Source: Faecalibacterium sp. (GTDB lineage: Bacteria; Bacillota; Clostridia; Oscillospirales; Ruminococcaceae). Taken from it: 64,000 nt of DNA. Shown here piece by piece: positions 1 to 8,261 of the stretch (its first letter is position 1; each line of letters opens with the position of its first letter). Location: assembly GCA_020025825.1 (NCBI GenBank), contig JAHHRL010000006.1:1-64000 (forward strand), written 5' to 3'. The notes under the pieces are model-generated. The model was not told the origin of the DNA and made no database searches. It saw nothing but the letters and a program-made list of their open reading frames with translations. A program made the position numbers and the translations under genes.

Positions 1-50
1 ATATGCTGGGTGTTTGGGATATGCTGGACCGTTTGGACGGCAAAAACTGA
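1..50 (+). CDS. 3' end of an unidentified gene
   Basis: An open frame enters from the left edge and stops with TGA at 48-50, giving a tail that ends in the residues WDMLDRLDGKN. It is followed closely by a hairpin terminator, which supports a real gene end. The next gene is aspS, and hisS often precedes aspS in Firmicutes, but this tail is too short to assign. Confidence 0.4.
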   Translation, partial: MLGVWDMLDRLDGKN

Positions 51-78
51 TTGAAGTGATTTCTGTTTAGATAATAAA

Positions 79-114
79 GCACCGCAGTTTAGATTGGCTG
101 CGGTGCTTTTTATT
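79..114 (+). terminator. Rho-independent terminator
   Basis: GCACCGCAG (79-87) pairs perfectly with CTGCGGTGC (98-106) and is followed by a T-rich run. It closes the gene entering from the left edge. Confidence 0.85.
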
Positions 115-145
115 TGTGAAGTTAGACGAGAAAAAGAGATGAATC

Positions 146-174
146 TTGTAAAACAGACAAAAACAGAGTATAAT
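146..174 (+). promoter_or_regulatory. sigma-A type promoter for aspS
   Basis: TTGTAA (146-151), a 17-base spacer and a perfect TATAAT (169-174) lie about 65 bases upstream of the chosen aspS start, just after the preceding terminator. Confidence 0.7.
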
Positions 175-237
175 CTACCCGTATAGCTTTGACCGTTGAT
201 GAAAACGGCATACATAAATGAAAAGAGGAAGCGAATT

Positions 238-2025
238 ATGGCTGAAACTATGGGAACTTTGCGTCGCACCCATTATTGCGGCGAAGTACGTCTGGCCCAG
301 GCACAGCAGGAAATGATCGTGTGCGGCTCTATCGCTAAGAGCCGTGATAAGGGCGGCATTATTTTTGCTGACCTGCGTGACTCCAGCGGTATTTTACAGC
401 TGGTGTTTGACGAAGATACCCCTAAAGATGTATTTACAAAGGCACAGAGCCTGCGCAGTGAGTATGTAGTTATTTGCAAAGGCGTACTGCGTGAGCGTGC
501 TGCAAAGACCAATAAGATCGCTACCGGTGATGTGGAACTGTATGTGTCCGAGCTGCGCATTCTGAGCGAAGCAGAGACCCCTCCGTTTGAACTGCGTGAC
601 GAAATCAATGTAAAGGACGAGCTGCGCTTAAAGTATCGTTATCTGGATTTGCGCCGCCCGGCTGTACATGAGCCGCTGGTAATGCGCAGCAAGATTTGCC
701 AGATTGTACGCAACTTCTACTGCGAGAATCACTTTACTGAAATTGAAACGCCTACCTTGATTAAGAGCACCCCCGAAGGCGCACGTGACTACGTTGTACC
801 CAGCCGTGTACAGCCCGGCCACTTTTATGCACTGCCGCAGAGCCCGCAGGTTTATAAGCAGCTGCTGATGCTGTCCGGCTTTGACCGCTATTTCCAGATT
901 GCACGCTGCTACCGTGATGAGGACCTGCGTGCAGACCGTCAGCCTGAGTTTACTCAGATTGACCTGGAGATGAGCTTTGTTGATGAAAATGACATCATGA
1001 CCTTGAACGAAGGCCTAATCAAGCGCTTGTGGAAGGAAATGCTGAACATTGATGTACAGACTCCGTTTGCACGCTTGACTTGGGACGAGGCTATGGACCG
1101 CTTTGGCTCCGATAAGCCGGATACCCGTTTCGGTCTGGAGATTCAGGATGTGACCTCTGTGTTTGCAAACACGGAATTTGTGCCTTTCAAGAATGCAATT
1201 GCTGAGGGTGGTACGATTCGTGCTATCAATGCAAAGGGTCTGGCTGATCAGCTGACCCGTAAGACCATTGATAAGCTGACCGACACTGCAAAGACTTACG
1301 GTGCAAAGGGTCTGGCTTACACCCGTATTACTGCGGATGCGGTTTCTTCCAGCTTTGAGAAGAACCTGACGGAAGAAGAAAAAAATGCACTGCACACTGC
1401 TTTGAATGCAGAGGTTGGTGACGTACTGCTGCTGGTTTGCGACAGCAAGCGTACCACTGCTTGCACTGCTTTGGGTCAGGTCCGTTTGGATGTTGGCCGC
1501 CGCTGCAACCTGATTGACCCGGACAAGTTTAACTTCCTGTGGGTTGTCAACTTCCCGCTGTTTGAGTACAGCGAAGAAGAAGGCCGCTGGCTGGCAATGC
1601 ACCATCCGTTTACCATGCCTACTGATGAGAGCATGGACAAGCTGGAAACCGATCAGGGCAACTGCTATGCACGCGCATACGATATTGTTCTGAATGGCTG
1701 CGAGATGGGCGGCGGTTCTATCCGTGTGAACGATCCCAAGCTGCAGGAGCGTATGTTTGCTGCTTTGGGCTTTACCGAAGAGCGTGCACGTGAGAACTTT
1801 GGCTTCCTGATTGATGCATACAAGTACGGTGCGCCCCCGCACGGCGGTATGGCATACGGTTTGGACCGTATGGTTATGCTGATGCTGAAGCGTGATTCCA
1901 TCCGTGACGTAATTGCATTCCCCAAGGTTCAGAATGCAAGCGAGCTGATGAGCGGTGCGCCCGGTGTATTGGAAGACAAGCAGTACAAGGAACTGTCTAT
2001 CGCTTACGTACCCGAAGAAAAGTAA
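238..2025 (+). CDS. aspS: aspartyl-tRNA synthetase
   Basis: This cytoplasmic class II synthetase charges tRNA-Asp with aspartate using ATP. The 595-residue product has the usual bacterial AspRS length. An N-terminal OB-fold anticodon domain is followed by the RYLDLRRP segment, the class II motif 2 region (YRDEDLRADRQPEFTQ, near residue 225), a long GAD-type insertion, and motif 3 near the C-terminus (GGMAYGLDRMVML). The ATG at 238 is preceded by AGAGGAAG at a good distance; an in-frame ATG at 196 would add residues unlike the family start and lacks a ribosome site. The gene has its own promoter and a terminator directly after its stop. Whether it also charges tRNA-Asn cannot be judged here. 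Confidence 0.97.
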   Translation: MAETMGTLRRTHYCGEVRLAQAQQEMIVCGSIAKSRDKGGIIFADLRDSSGILQLVFDEDTPKDVFTKAQSLRSEYVVICKGVLRERAAKTNKIATGDVELYVSELRILSEAETPPFELRDEINVKDELRLKYRYLDLRRPAVHEPLVMRSKICQIVRNFYCENHFTEIETPTLIKSTPEGARDYVVPSRVQPGHFYALPQSPQVYKQLLMLSGFDRYFQIARCYRDEDLRADRQPEFTQIDLEMSFVDENDIMTLNEGLIKRLWKEMLNIDVQTPFARLTWDEAMDRFGSDKPDTRFGLEIQDVTSVFANTEFVPFKNAIAEGGTIRAINAKGLADQLTRKTIDKLTDTAKTYGAKGLAYTRITADAVSSSFEKNLTEEEKNALHTALNAEVGDVLLLVCDSKRTTACTALGQVRLDVGRRCNLIDPDKFNFLWVVNFPLFEYSEEEGRWLAMHHPFTMPTDESMDKLETDQGNCYARAYDIVLNGCEMGGGSIRVNDPKLQERMFAALGFTEERARENFGFLIDAYKYGAPPHGGMAYGLDRMVMLMLKRDSIRDVIAFPKVQNASELMSGAPGVLEDKQYKELSIAYVPEEK

Positions 2026-2037
2026 CTATTTGTCAGA

Positions 2038-2068
2038 AAACGCCCTGCGGCAAGCCGCAGGGCGTTTC
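2038..2068 (+). terminator. Rho-independent terminator after aspS
   Basis: A GC-rich stem (CGCCCTGCGG at 2041-2050 with CCGCAGGGCG at 2055-2064), a CAAG loop and flanking AAA/TTT pairs. The T-run is short. Confidence 0.7.
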
Positions 2069-2093
2069 TATCCGACAAAAACAAGGAGCAACT

Positions 2094-3332
2094 ATGGATA
2101 CAAACGAGAAAAAACAGCTGGGCAAAAGTGTAATTTGGAATACGTTGGGGAATCTGGTTTATTATGCGAGCCAATATGTATTGCTGATTTTGGCACAGCG
2201 CTTAGCAGGTACCACTGTAAGTGGACAAGTATCTGTGGCGATGAGTATTGCGGCTATATGCCTGAGCTTTTCCAACTATGGTATGCGCAGTTTCCAAATC
2301 AGCGATTTTGCGCACAAGTACAGCGACAAAACGTATCGGGACAGCCGACGGCTGACAGTCCTTTTGGCGGGTGTGGGCTGTGCTGTATTTGCTTTTGCGG
2401 TTAGCTACACGACAGAACAAAGATGGGTTATTTTATTGTACACGATAGCTCGTTTGAGTGAAGGCTATATTGACGTATGGCATGGTTACCTGCAAAAGGC
2501 AGACCGCATGGATTTAGTAGGGCAGCTGTTTGGACTGCGTGGTATTTTAACCATGGTTGGTTTTGCTGCCGGCTGGCTTATTACACGAAACGTAGTTATT
2601 ACCATGGGAATTTTAGCTGTAGTTAGCTGGGTTTGCGTGATATTTGCAGATGTTCCGCCTGCAAAAAAAACAGCAGATTTTTCGGCGGCGGCAAGCGGCA
2701 CGGTATGGATGCTGTTGTGGGAGTGTGCTCCACTGGCGGTGTACAGCTTTTTGAACAGCAGCATTGGCTCAGTCATTAAGCTTTTGTGCGAGCGAGTTGT
2801 TGGTACAGACCAGTTTGCGTACTTTAATAATGTATTTGCCCCGGTACAGATTATTCAGGTTGGCGCAATGTACATTTTTGCTCCTTTTATGATGTATTTT
2901 GCCCGTTGCTGGGAACGTAAAGACAAGGGCGCTTACCGCCGTGGCTTCAGCATTGCCACAGGTGCAATGCCGGCATTATGGCTATGCGGCTTTATTGGTG
3001 CGGCTTTGCTGGGACCGTTCTTTTTACAGGTGCTGTATGGTACGGAAGTACGAGCATACTCCTTTTTATTGCAGCCGGCGGTTGTTGCTGCGGTTGTAAA
3101 TATTTATGTTAGTATTTTGTGTTACCTGTTAAGCATGATGCGTGAGATGAAAGGCCTCATTTTTGGAAATGTTGCGGGTATTATTGCAGCGCTGGTGTTG
3201 TCTGTTCCGATGGTGAATGTACTTGGTGTTGCAGGTGCAGCATGGGCTACAGTTGCGGCACGCAGCGTGCAGGCGGTATGCTGTTTGACTGTACTGCTGT
3301 GGCGAAGCAAAAAGCATTTTAATGCAGCATAA
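2094..3332 (+). CDS. polysaccharide/oligosaccharide flippase-like membrane protein
   Basis: The 412-residue protein is almost entirely hydrophobic helices (about 12 predicted), with a charged N-terminus (MDTNEKKQLGKS) and a short basic tail. Its pattern fits the MOP superfamily of Wzx/RfbX-type flippases, which move lipid-linked glycans across the cytoplasmic membrane. An ATG with an upstream AAGGAG (about 2083-2088) supports the start. It sits alone between aspS and two terminators, with no glycan biosynthesis genes beside it; a GT2 glycosyltransferase lies about 22 kb away. The substrate cannot be predicted. It could also be a drug-exporting MATE-like member, but early conserved phrases such as 'SVIWNTLGNLVYYASQ' look more like polysaccharide exporters. 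Confidence 0.75.
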   Translation: MDTNEKKQLGKSVIWNTLGNLVYYASQYVLLILAQRLAGTTVSGQVSVAMSIAAICLSFSNYGMRSFQISDFAHKYSDKTYRDSRRLTVLLAGVGCAVFAFAVSYTTEQRWVILLYTIARLSEGYIDVWHGYLQKADRMDLVGQLFGLRGILTMVGFAAGWLITRNVVITMGILAVVSWVCVIFADVPPAKKTADFSAAASGTVWMLLWECAPLAVYSFLNSSIGSVIKLLCERVVGTDQFAYFNNVFAPVQIIQVGAMYIFAPFMMYFARCWERKDKGAYRRGFSIATGAMPALWLCGFIGAALLGPFFLQVLYGTEVRAYSFLLQPAVVAAVVNIYVSILCYLLSMMREMKGLIFGNVAGIIAALVLSVPMVNVLGVAGAAWATVAARSVQAVCCLTVLLWRSKKHFNAA

Positions 3333-3353
3333 GATTGAGAAATTTAGAAAACT

Positions 3354-3384
3354 AAAAGGTCGACCTAAAGGGTCGGCCTTTTGG
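3354..3384 (+). terminator. Rho-independent terminator after flippase gene
   Basis: AAAGGTCGACC pairs with GGGTCGGCCTTTT around a TAAA loop, just downstream of the flippase stop codon. Confidence 0.75.
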
Positions 3385-3429
3385 TTTATAGGCATAGAAA
3401 AATATCTGGTAGAAAAGCTGGATAAAAAT

Positions 3430-3465
3430 AAAACCCACCCTGCATTTTGCTTAGGGTGGGTTTTA
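3430..3465. terminator. bidirectional terminator between convergent genes
   Basis: AAACCCACCCT (3431-3441) pairs with AGGGTGGGTTT (3453-3463), with A and T runs on either side. It can serve the flippase gene from the left and the minus-strand repressor from the right. Confidence 0.85.
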
Positions 3466-3477
3466 TTGATTGATTTA

Positions 3478-3867
3478 TTAGCCGTGCTGTGCAAGCAGGA
3501 AGCGTGCATAAGAAAGGACACTATGGCATTCTTCTTCAGTCAGACGGGGAAGAATATCCATGAGGTCACGGCTGGTGGTAAATAATTCTTCGTTAGTAGG
3601 GGCGGGGGGGCGCTGAGAAAAAGCAAAAGGATTTTCCAGCGGGGCGCTGCCTACCTGATCCGACAGGCCTTTAATATAAGCAACAGAACAACCAAGTAAC
3701 TGGGCCATTCGCAAAAGTTTACCATCGGGAATATTCTGCACGATGTCTTTTTCATATTTATAAATCGCCTGCTTGGTAGTGCCAAGCTGCTCAGCGAGGT
3801 ACTCTTGCGTATAACGTTTTTGTATACGCAAATCATAAATTCGCTGACCTTGCGTTGTAGGTGCCAT
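3478..3867 (-). CDS. XRE-family transcriptional repressor (phage-repressor-like)
   Basis: A 129-residue DNA-binding protein. An N-terminal helix-turn-helix of the Cro/CI (XRE) type spans about residues 8-65, with the recognition segment LGTTKQAIYKYEK. A proline-containing linker and a short helical C-terminal part (RDLMDILPRLTEEE) follow, without the LexA-type autoprotease domain of CI. It is transcribed away from the phage structural operon and has its own promoter. Repeated TAACTTGA half-sites lie in the shared intergenic region, so it most likely represses that operon. Known XRE repressors bind such palindromes as dimers; the link here is inference from position. GGAAAGGTAGG precedes the ATG. 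Confidence 0.85.
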   Translation of the reverse strand: MAPTTQGQRIYDLRIQKRYTQEYLAEQLGTTKQAIYKYEKDIVQNIPDGKLLRMAQLLGCSVAYIKGLSDQVGSAPLENPFAFSQRPPAPTNEELFTTSRDLMDILPRLTEEECHSVLSYARFLLAQHG

Positions 3868-3923
3868 AAGGATTCCTACCTTTCCAATTGTGACTTTTCA
3901 GAATTATATATCTTGTAGGTTAC

Positions 3924-3952
3924 ATTATACGGTAAAAAGAGAAGAAATACAA
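3924..3952 (-). promoter_or_regulatory. promoter of the XRE repressor gene
   Basis: Read on the minus strand, TTGTAT (3952-3947), a 17-base spacer and a perfect TATAAT (3929-3924) lie about 57 bases upstream of the repressor ATG. Confidence 0.7.
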
Positions 3953-3980
3953 GGCTTTTTCCAAAATTAGGTCGAAGAAA

Positions 3981-4007
3981 TAACTTGACAGTTGACAAAT
4001 CAAGTTA
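3981..4007. promoter_or_regulatory. candidate repressor operator overlapping the phage promoter
   Basis: TAACTTGA (3981-3988) and its exact inverse TCAAGTTA (4000-4007) form an inverted repeat with an 11-base gap. The repeat spans the -35 element of the phage operon promoter, so a bound dimer would block RNA polymerase. The same half-site recurs at 4143-4150. Confidence 0.6.
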
Positions 4008-4020
4008 CCCATGCTAGAAT
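3992..4020 (+). promoter_or_regulatory. promoter of the phage structural operon
   Basis: A perfect TTGACA (3992-3997), a 17-base spacer and TAGAAT (4015-4020). A second TTGACA lies at 3985-3990. This is the only strong promoter seen before the structural genes. Confidence 0.75.
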
Positions 4021-4141
4021 GTGGTTGTGGTTCCAAGCATATATAGCAAAGAAACCTATGCGAATATCGAATGAATATACAATATACAGGTATGCGCAGG
4101 AAGAAAAATGCTATATGTGGGGCTTTTTTTATGCACAGGTA

Positions 4142-4157
4142 GTAACTTGAAAGTTAC
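4142..4157. promoter_or_regulatory. second palindrome with the same half-site
   Basis: GTAACTT-GA-AAGTTAC is a near-perfect palindrome just upstream of the GGAGGGG ribosome site of the first small ORF. It contains TAACTTGA (4143-4150), the half-site of the promoter operator, but with different arm spacing. It may be a second operator or a small hairpin affecting translation. Confidence 0.5.
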
Positions 4158-4166
4158 GGAGGGGAA

Positions 4167-4373
4167 ATGGAAACAGATACAATGTGGCTGCGCCACAGGC
4201 GCTTGACGCAACTGGAAAATCAAAGAATGGAGCCAAACGGGTGCAAATGGGAGGAGTTGTTGGAAACCGTAAACCGAGAGGAGGACGAAAATGGCAAAGG
4301 CGGGTACGCAGGGCGCTGTTGCCCGGGACCGCACCGAATGCAATATGCGAAGCGCTGCGGCACTGCTAAGTGA
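4167..4373 (+). CDS. small ORF of unknown function, first in phage operon
   Basis: A 68-residue ORF with a well placed ribosome site (GGAGGGG, six bases before the ATG) directly after the second palindrome. The product is charged, ends in a Cys/Arg-rich tail and matches nothing I recognise. It overlaps the next ORF by 83 bases in another frame, more than phage genes usually do, so it could be a leader peptide, a decayed gene or chance. Phage operons often start with a small regulatory or HNH protein, but no such motif is visible. Confidence 0.4.
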   Translation: METDTMWLRHRRLTQLENQRMEPNGCKWEELLETVNREEDENGKGGYAGRCCPGPHRMQYAKRCGTAK

Positions 4374-4662
4374 GATGTTAGCACACACGGTTGCGGAGAC
4401 AAGAAGATTACAGAAGCAACAGGAAAAAGCATTGGGCCGAAAGTATGCGGACAAAGCGGAGTTGAATCAGGATTACGAACCTAACGAAATGAAAGAACTG
4501 CTTGTATTGCTGAAAGATATTGCTGCGGTGACGAAAGCGTTAGATGAGAGAAGCGGTCAATCAAATGACGAAATGCATACGACAGGGGTTGTTCTTTTAC
4601 CACAGGTAGAACTTCCGACAAAAATGGAGGTGGGGAACAATGAGCGAAAGCCAGCCGATTGA
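4291..4662 (+). CDS. small helical phage protein, possible terminase small subunit
   Basis: A 123-residue, mostly helical and charged protein. GAGAGGAGG lies just before its ATG and its 3' end overlaps the terminase large subunit start by 23 bases, suggesting coupled translation. Its position immediately before terL is where small terminase subunits sit. No clear helix-turn-helix is visible, so the role rests on position only. The segment MKELLVLLKDIAAVTKALDE could form an amphipathic oligomerisation helix. The early part overlaps the previous small ORF. Confidence 0.6.
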   Translation: MAKAGTQGAVARDRTECNMRSAAALLSEMLAHTVAETRRLQKQQEKALGRKYADKAELNQDYEPNEMKELLVLLKDIAAVTKALDERSGQSNDEMHTTGVVLLPQVELPTKMEVGNNERKPAD

Positions 4663-6097
4663 TCCTGTACAGGTAATATGGAAACCGCAGCCCAGACAAC
4701 TGGATTTTTTAGCAAGGCCTGAAGAAGAAGCGCTATATGGCGGTGCAGCGGGTGGCGGCAAGAGTGATGCACTATTGGCGGAGGCACTACGACAGGTACA
4801 CATTCCACATTACAGAGCGTTGATTTTGCGAAAAACATACCCGCAGTTGACAGATTTGGTAGATAGAAGTCGAGCCATGTACGGTTCGACGTGTCCGGAT
4901 GCTGTTTATGTGGCATCGGAACACTGCTGGCGTTTTGCAAGCGGAGCAAAAATTTACTTTGGCAGCATGCAGTATCAAAAGGACAGAATCAATTACCAAG
5001 GCAAAGCTTACGACTTTATTGCTTTTGATGAATTAACGCATTTTACATGGGATGAATACAGCTATATGTTGAGCCGTAATCGACCGACTGGTCCGGGAAC
5101 GAGAGTATACATGAGGGCTGCGACAAATCCCGGCGGTGTAGGACATGGGTGGGTGCGTGAACGCTTTATTACACCTGCGCCGCCGCTTACACCGATTTCG
5201 GAGACTTTTGAAGTAAGAGGTCCAAAAGGAAAAATACTAAAAGTACAAAGAAGCCGAGTATTTGTGCCTAGTACAGTTTTTGATAATAAAATTCTGCTGG
5301 AAAATGACCCTGCCTACTTGGCAAGTTTAGCTGCTTTACCTGAGGCAGAAAAACAGGCGCTCCTCTATGGACGCTGGGACAGCTTTGAGGGACAGGTTTT
5401 TACAGAATGGCGAGATGATTCGGCACATTATCAAGACCAACGCTGGACACACGTAATAGAGCCGTTTGCTATTCCGCCGCATTGGAAACTTTGGAGAGGG
5501 TACGACTTTGGATACTCGAAGCCGTTTTCGGTAGGGTGGTATGCAGCTGACGAGGAAGGAAGGTTATACCGTATTAGAGAATACTACGGCTGCACGGACA
5601 CACCGAATACCGGTTTGAGAATTGACCCGGTAGAACAGGCCAGAAGAATCCGTGAGATTGAACAGACTGACCCGATGCTGAAAGGACGGAGAATTACTGC
5701 AGTTGCTGACCCGGCGATTTTTGATGAGAGCCGTGGCGAAAGCATTGCGAACATGATGGAACGCAGTCCAAATTTTTTACACTGGTTTCCCGGAGACAAC
5801 ACACGGTTAGCAGGAAAAATGCAGTTCCACTATCGGTTGGCTTTTGATAAGGAAGGCAGACCGATGTTTCAAGTGTTTAATACGTGCAAACACTTTTTAC
5901 GTACAATTCCGAACTTAGTATATGACACGGCAAATGTAGAGGATGTGGACTCCTCACAGGAAGACCATATTTATGATGAATGCCGTTACGTTTTAATGGA
6001 AAATCCGATTTCGCCACGGAAACGTGCAGAGGTACTGCCGTTAAGAGAAGACCCGCTGGACCTTGCACCACAGAGTGTGAAGTTTTTTCGGATTTGA
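4640..6097 (+). CDS. terL: phage terminase large subunit
   Basis: The DNA-packaging motor of tailed phages: an N-terminal ATPase drives DNA into the prohead and a C-terminal RNase H-like nuclease cuts it. The 485-residue product shows a Walker A loop (GGAAGGGKS, about residues 34-42), a Walker B segment (DFIAFDE, about 125-131), and nuclease-type acidic segments (YDFGYSKPFSVGW near 290 and VADPAIFDES near 355). The length is normal for Terminase_6-type proteins and no disruption is visible, so packaging may still work. GGAGGTGGGG precedes the ATG. The portal gene follows after 20 bases. Confidence 0.93.
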   Translation: MSESQPIDPVQVIWKPQPRQLDFLARPEEEALYGGAAGGGKSDALLAEALRQVHIPHYRALILRKTYPQLTDLVDRSRAMYGSTCPDAVYVASEHCWRFASGAKIYFGSMQYQKDRINYQGKAYDFIAFDELTHFTWDEYSYMLSRNRPTGPGTRVYMRAATNPGGVGHGWVRERFITPAPPLTPISETFEVRGPKGKILKVQRSRVFVPSTVFDNKILLENDPAYLASLAALPEAEKQALLYGRWDSFEGQVFTEWRDDSAHYQDQRWTHVIEPFAIPPHWKLWRGYDFGYSKPFSVGWYAADEEGRLYRIREYYGCTDTPNTGLRIDPVEQARRIREIEQTDPMLKGRRITAVADPAIFDESRGESIANMMERSPNFLHWFPGDNTRLAGKMQFHYRLAFDKEGRPMFQVFNTCKHFLRTIPNLVYDTANVEDVDSSQEDHIYDECRYVLMENPISPRKRAEVLPLREDPLDLAPQSVKFFRI

Positions 6098-6117
6098 TAA
6101 AAGAAAGGAGATAGCTT

Positions 6118-7875
6118 ATGGCTGAGATGATGGATGTGATGGAAGAACCTGTTGTACCACCGATTGGTGCACAACAGGTGGCACAGGCAACGCAGATTCT
6201 CCAAAAATATCGCAACGGAAAAGCATCACTGGACCGACGTATTGTGGACAATGAGTTATGGTTTAAGATGGCGCACTGGAAACAGTACAAAAATCGTTTA
6301 ATGGACGGAAAAGAACAACCGGCATCAGGGTGGCTTTTCAATTCGATTGCAAATAAACACGCAGATGCGATGGACAACTATCCGGAGCCGACTGTATTGC
6401 CCCGCTCGGCAGATGATGAGGAGACTGCACGGCAGTTGAGCACCATTTTACCCGCTTTACTGGACCACTGCGACTATGAACAGGTATACAGCGACACCTG
6501 GTGGTACAAGTTGAAGCAAGGAACCGGTGTAAAGGGCATTTTTTGGGACCAGAGTCAGCACGATGGACTGGGCGATATTGTAATTCGCCGTATGGATTTA
6601 TTGATGCTGTTTTGGGCGCCCGGTGTGATGGACATTCAGGACAGTCCGCATTTTTTTAGTTTATCTTTAGAAGATAACGAGAGTTTGCTTGCAAAGTGGC
6701 CACAGCTAAAAGGGCATACGGGTCAAACAGTGGATGTGGCAATGTATATACATGATGATGGCATCGACACCAGTGATAAGAGCGTAGTTGTGGACTGGTA
6801 CTACAAAGTACAGCGAGAGGGAAAAACGGTACTGCATTACTGCAAATTCTGTAATGATGTAGTGCTGTACGCAAGTGAAAATGACCCGCTTTTACGGGAT
6901 GTGGGATATTACGACCATGGAAAGTATCCTTTTGTTTTTGACCGCTTGTTTATGGAAGAAGATACCCCGGCGGGCTTTGGCTACATTGATGTGATGAAGG
7001 ACTGCCAGACTGCAATCGACCAGATGAACCATGTAATGCAGGAAAATGCAATTCTTGCCAGCAAGCCGAGATATTTTTTGGCGGACAACACAGGTGTGAA
7101 CGAAGGAGAATTGGCGGACTTTTCTCGTGATGTAGTGCATTTTACAGGCCGATTGGGAGATGACAATTTCCGCCAGCAGAGTGTACGCCCGCTGGATGCT
7201 TCCAGTTTGACCTATTTGAACAACCGCATTGCGGAACTGAAAGAAACAAGCGGCAACAGAGATTTTTCTCAGGGTGGTGTAAGCAGCGGCGTGACGGCTG
7301 CATCTGCGATTGCGGCACTACAGGAAGCTGGCAACAAACTGAGCAGAGATATGCTGAAGAGTGCCTATCGCTCTTTTGTGAAGGAATGCTATTTCTGCAT
7401 TGAGTTAATGCGGCAATTCTATGATACGCCACGTTGTTTCCGAATTACGGGAGAAGGCGGTGCAGTTACTTTTACACAGTTTTCGGGGCAGAGTTTACGA
7501 CCGAGACCGCTGGGCATGGCTTTTGGCATGGACTTAGGGTTGCGCAGCCCGGAATTTGACATTCGTGTTGCTGCGGCGAAGAAATCTACGTTTAGCCGAT
7601 TGAGTCAAAATGAAATGGCGCAACAGCTTTACCGTATGGGAATGTTTGCGCCGGAAAATGCGGTGCAAGCACTGGCATGTTTGGAAATGATGGACTTTGA
7701 CGGCATTGAAAAGGTACGTGGACGAATTAGAGAGAATGCAGCGGCGGTTCAACGACAAGCTATGGCACAGGCAATGCAATTAGCAGCTGTACAGAATGCC
7801 ATGGAGGGGCAGCTGGCTGCAACGCCGGTTAGCCCGGATACAGCGGCAAAACGTGCGATGGAGGTGAAAGCATGA
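6118..7875 (+). CDS. phage portal protein (P22/podovirus type)
   Basis: A 585-residue protein expected to form the dodecameric ring through which DNA enters and leaves the capsid. The middle part has features common to P22-like portals: a hydrophobic/charged core (GYYDHGKYPFVFDRLF), the segment DCQTAIDQMNHVMQENA, and the Gly/Ser/Ala-rich stretch SSGVTAASAIAALQEAGNK followed by a long helix. The C-terminus is Ala/Gln-rich and helical, like the barrel of such portals. Its place between terL and the protease/scaffold/capsid set agrees. AAAGGAG precedes the ATG. The stop overlaps the protease start as ATGA. Confidence 0.87.
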   Translation: MAEMMDVMEEPVVPPIGAQQVAQATQILQKYRNGKASLDRRIVDNELWFKMAHWKQYKNRLMDGKEQPASGWLFNSIANKHADAMDNYPEPTVLPRSADDEETARQLSTILPALLDHCDYEQVYSDTWWYKLKQGTGVKGIFWDQSQHDGLGDIVIRRMDLLMLFWAPGVMDIQDSPHFFSLSLEDNESLLAKWPQLKGHTGQTVDVAMYIHDDGIDTSDKSVVVDWYYKVQREGKTVLHYCKFCNDVVLYASENDPLLRDVGYYDHGKYPFVFDRLFMEEDTPAGFGYIDVMKDCQTAIDQMNHVMQENAILASKPRYFLADNTGVNEGELADFSRDVVHFTGRLGDDNFRQQSVRPLDASSLTYLNNRIAELKETSGNRDFSQGGVSSGVTAASAIAALQEAGNKLSRDMLKSAYRSFVKECYFCIELMRQFYDTPRCFRITGEGGAVTFTQFSGQSLRPRPLGMAFGMDLGLRSPEFDIRVAAAKKSTFSRLSQNEMAQQLYRMGMFAPENAVQALACLEMMDFDGIEKVRGRIRENAAAVQRQAMAQAMQLAAVQNAMEGQLAATPVSPDTAAKRAMEVKA

Positions 7876-8261
7876 CACAAGTAAAGTTACGACAGCAGGG
7901 GGTTACGCTGCCTGAAACAAATGAATATACTTCGATGCTATGTTTGACGGTGGAGGGACATGCGGGATTTGCGCCACATGGAAAAGACATTGTATGTGCA
8001 GCAGAAAGTATTTTGGTGCAGGCCATGGCGGGTGCTTTGGACAGACTGGATGAAAAACTACTGTATGATTTTGCTGTTGACGGAACACCCGGCAGCGGCT
8101 GCGTAGGCATTACTGCTGTGCCGACTACACGTGGTTGGGAACGTGTACGTGGAGTGTTTGAAAACACTATGATGGGCTTTAGCCTTTTGGCACGTAATTA
8201 CCCTAAATACGTATCTGTAGCGTATGAATCTACAGAGAAAGAGGACCTTTATGAAGGCTGA
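7872..8261 (+). CDS. Prp-like cysteine protease, probable prohead protease
   Basis: A 129-residue protein with the signature of Prp (DUF464/YsxB), the cysteine protease that removes the N-terminal extension of ribosomal protein L27 in Firmicutes. GHA (His30) and DIVCAAES (Asp39, Cys42) are visible. The His-to-Cys gap of 12 and Asp-to-Cys gap of 3 equal those I recall for the Staphylococcus aureus enzyme. Host Prp normally lies between rplU and rpmA; here it lies between portal and scaffold genes, where phages keep prohead proteases. Both following proteins carry L27-like sites, so it probably matures the capsid. It starts with an ATGA overlap on the portal gene and overlaps the scaffold start by 11 bases. 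It is longer at both ends than ribosomal Prp. Confidence 0.8.
   Translation: MTQVKLRQQGVTLPETNEYTSMLCLTVEGHAGFAPHGKDIVCAAESILVQAMAGALDRLDEKLLYDFAVDGTPGSGCVGITAVPTTRGWERVRGVFENTMMGFSLLARNYPKYVSVAYESTEKEDLYEG

Noticed and set aside
1015..1842. Long minus-strand ORF inside aspS (275 residues)
   Set aside because: It lies entirely antisense to a clear housekeeping gene, has Cys/His/Gln-rich low-quality sequence and no ribosome site. It is a codon-bias shadow.
4184..4369. Third overlapping ORF upstream of terL
   Set aside because: It has no ribosome site of its own and lies within two better supported frames.
7872..8261. HK97/U35-type serine prohead protease
   Set aside because: The length and the His-Asp-Cys pattern fit Prp, not the serine proteases, and the substrate sites match Prp.
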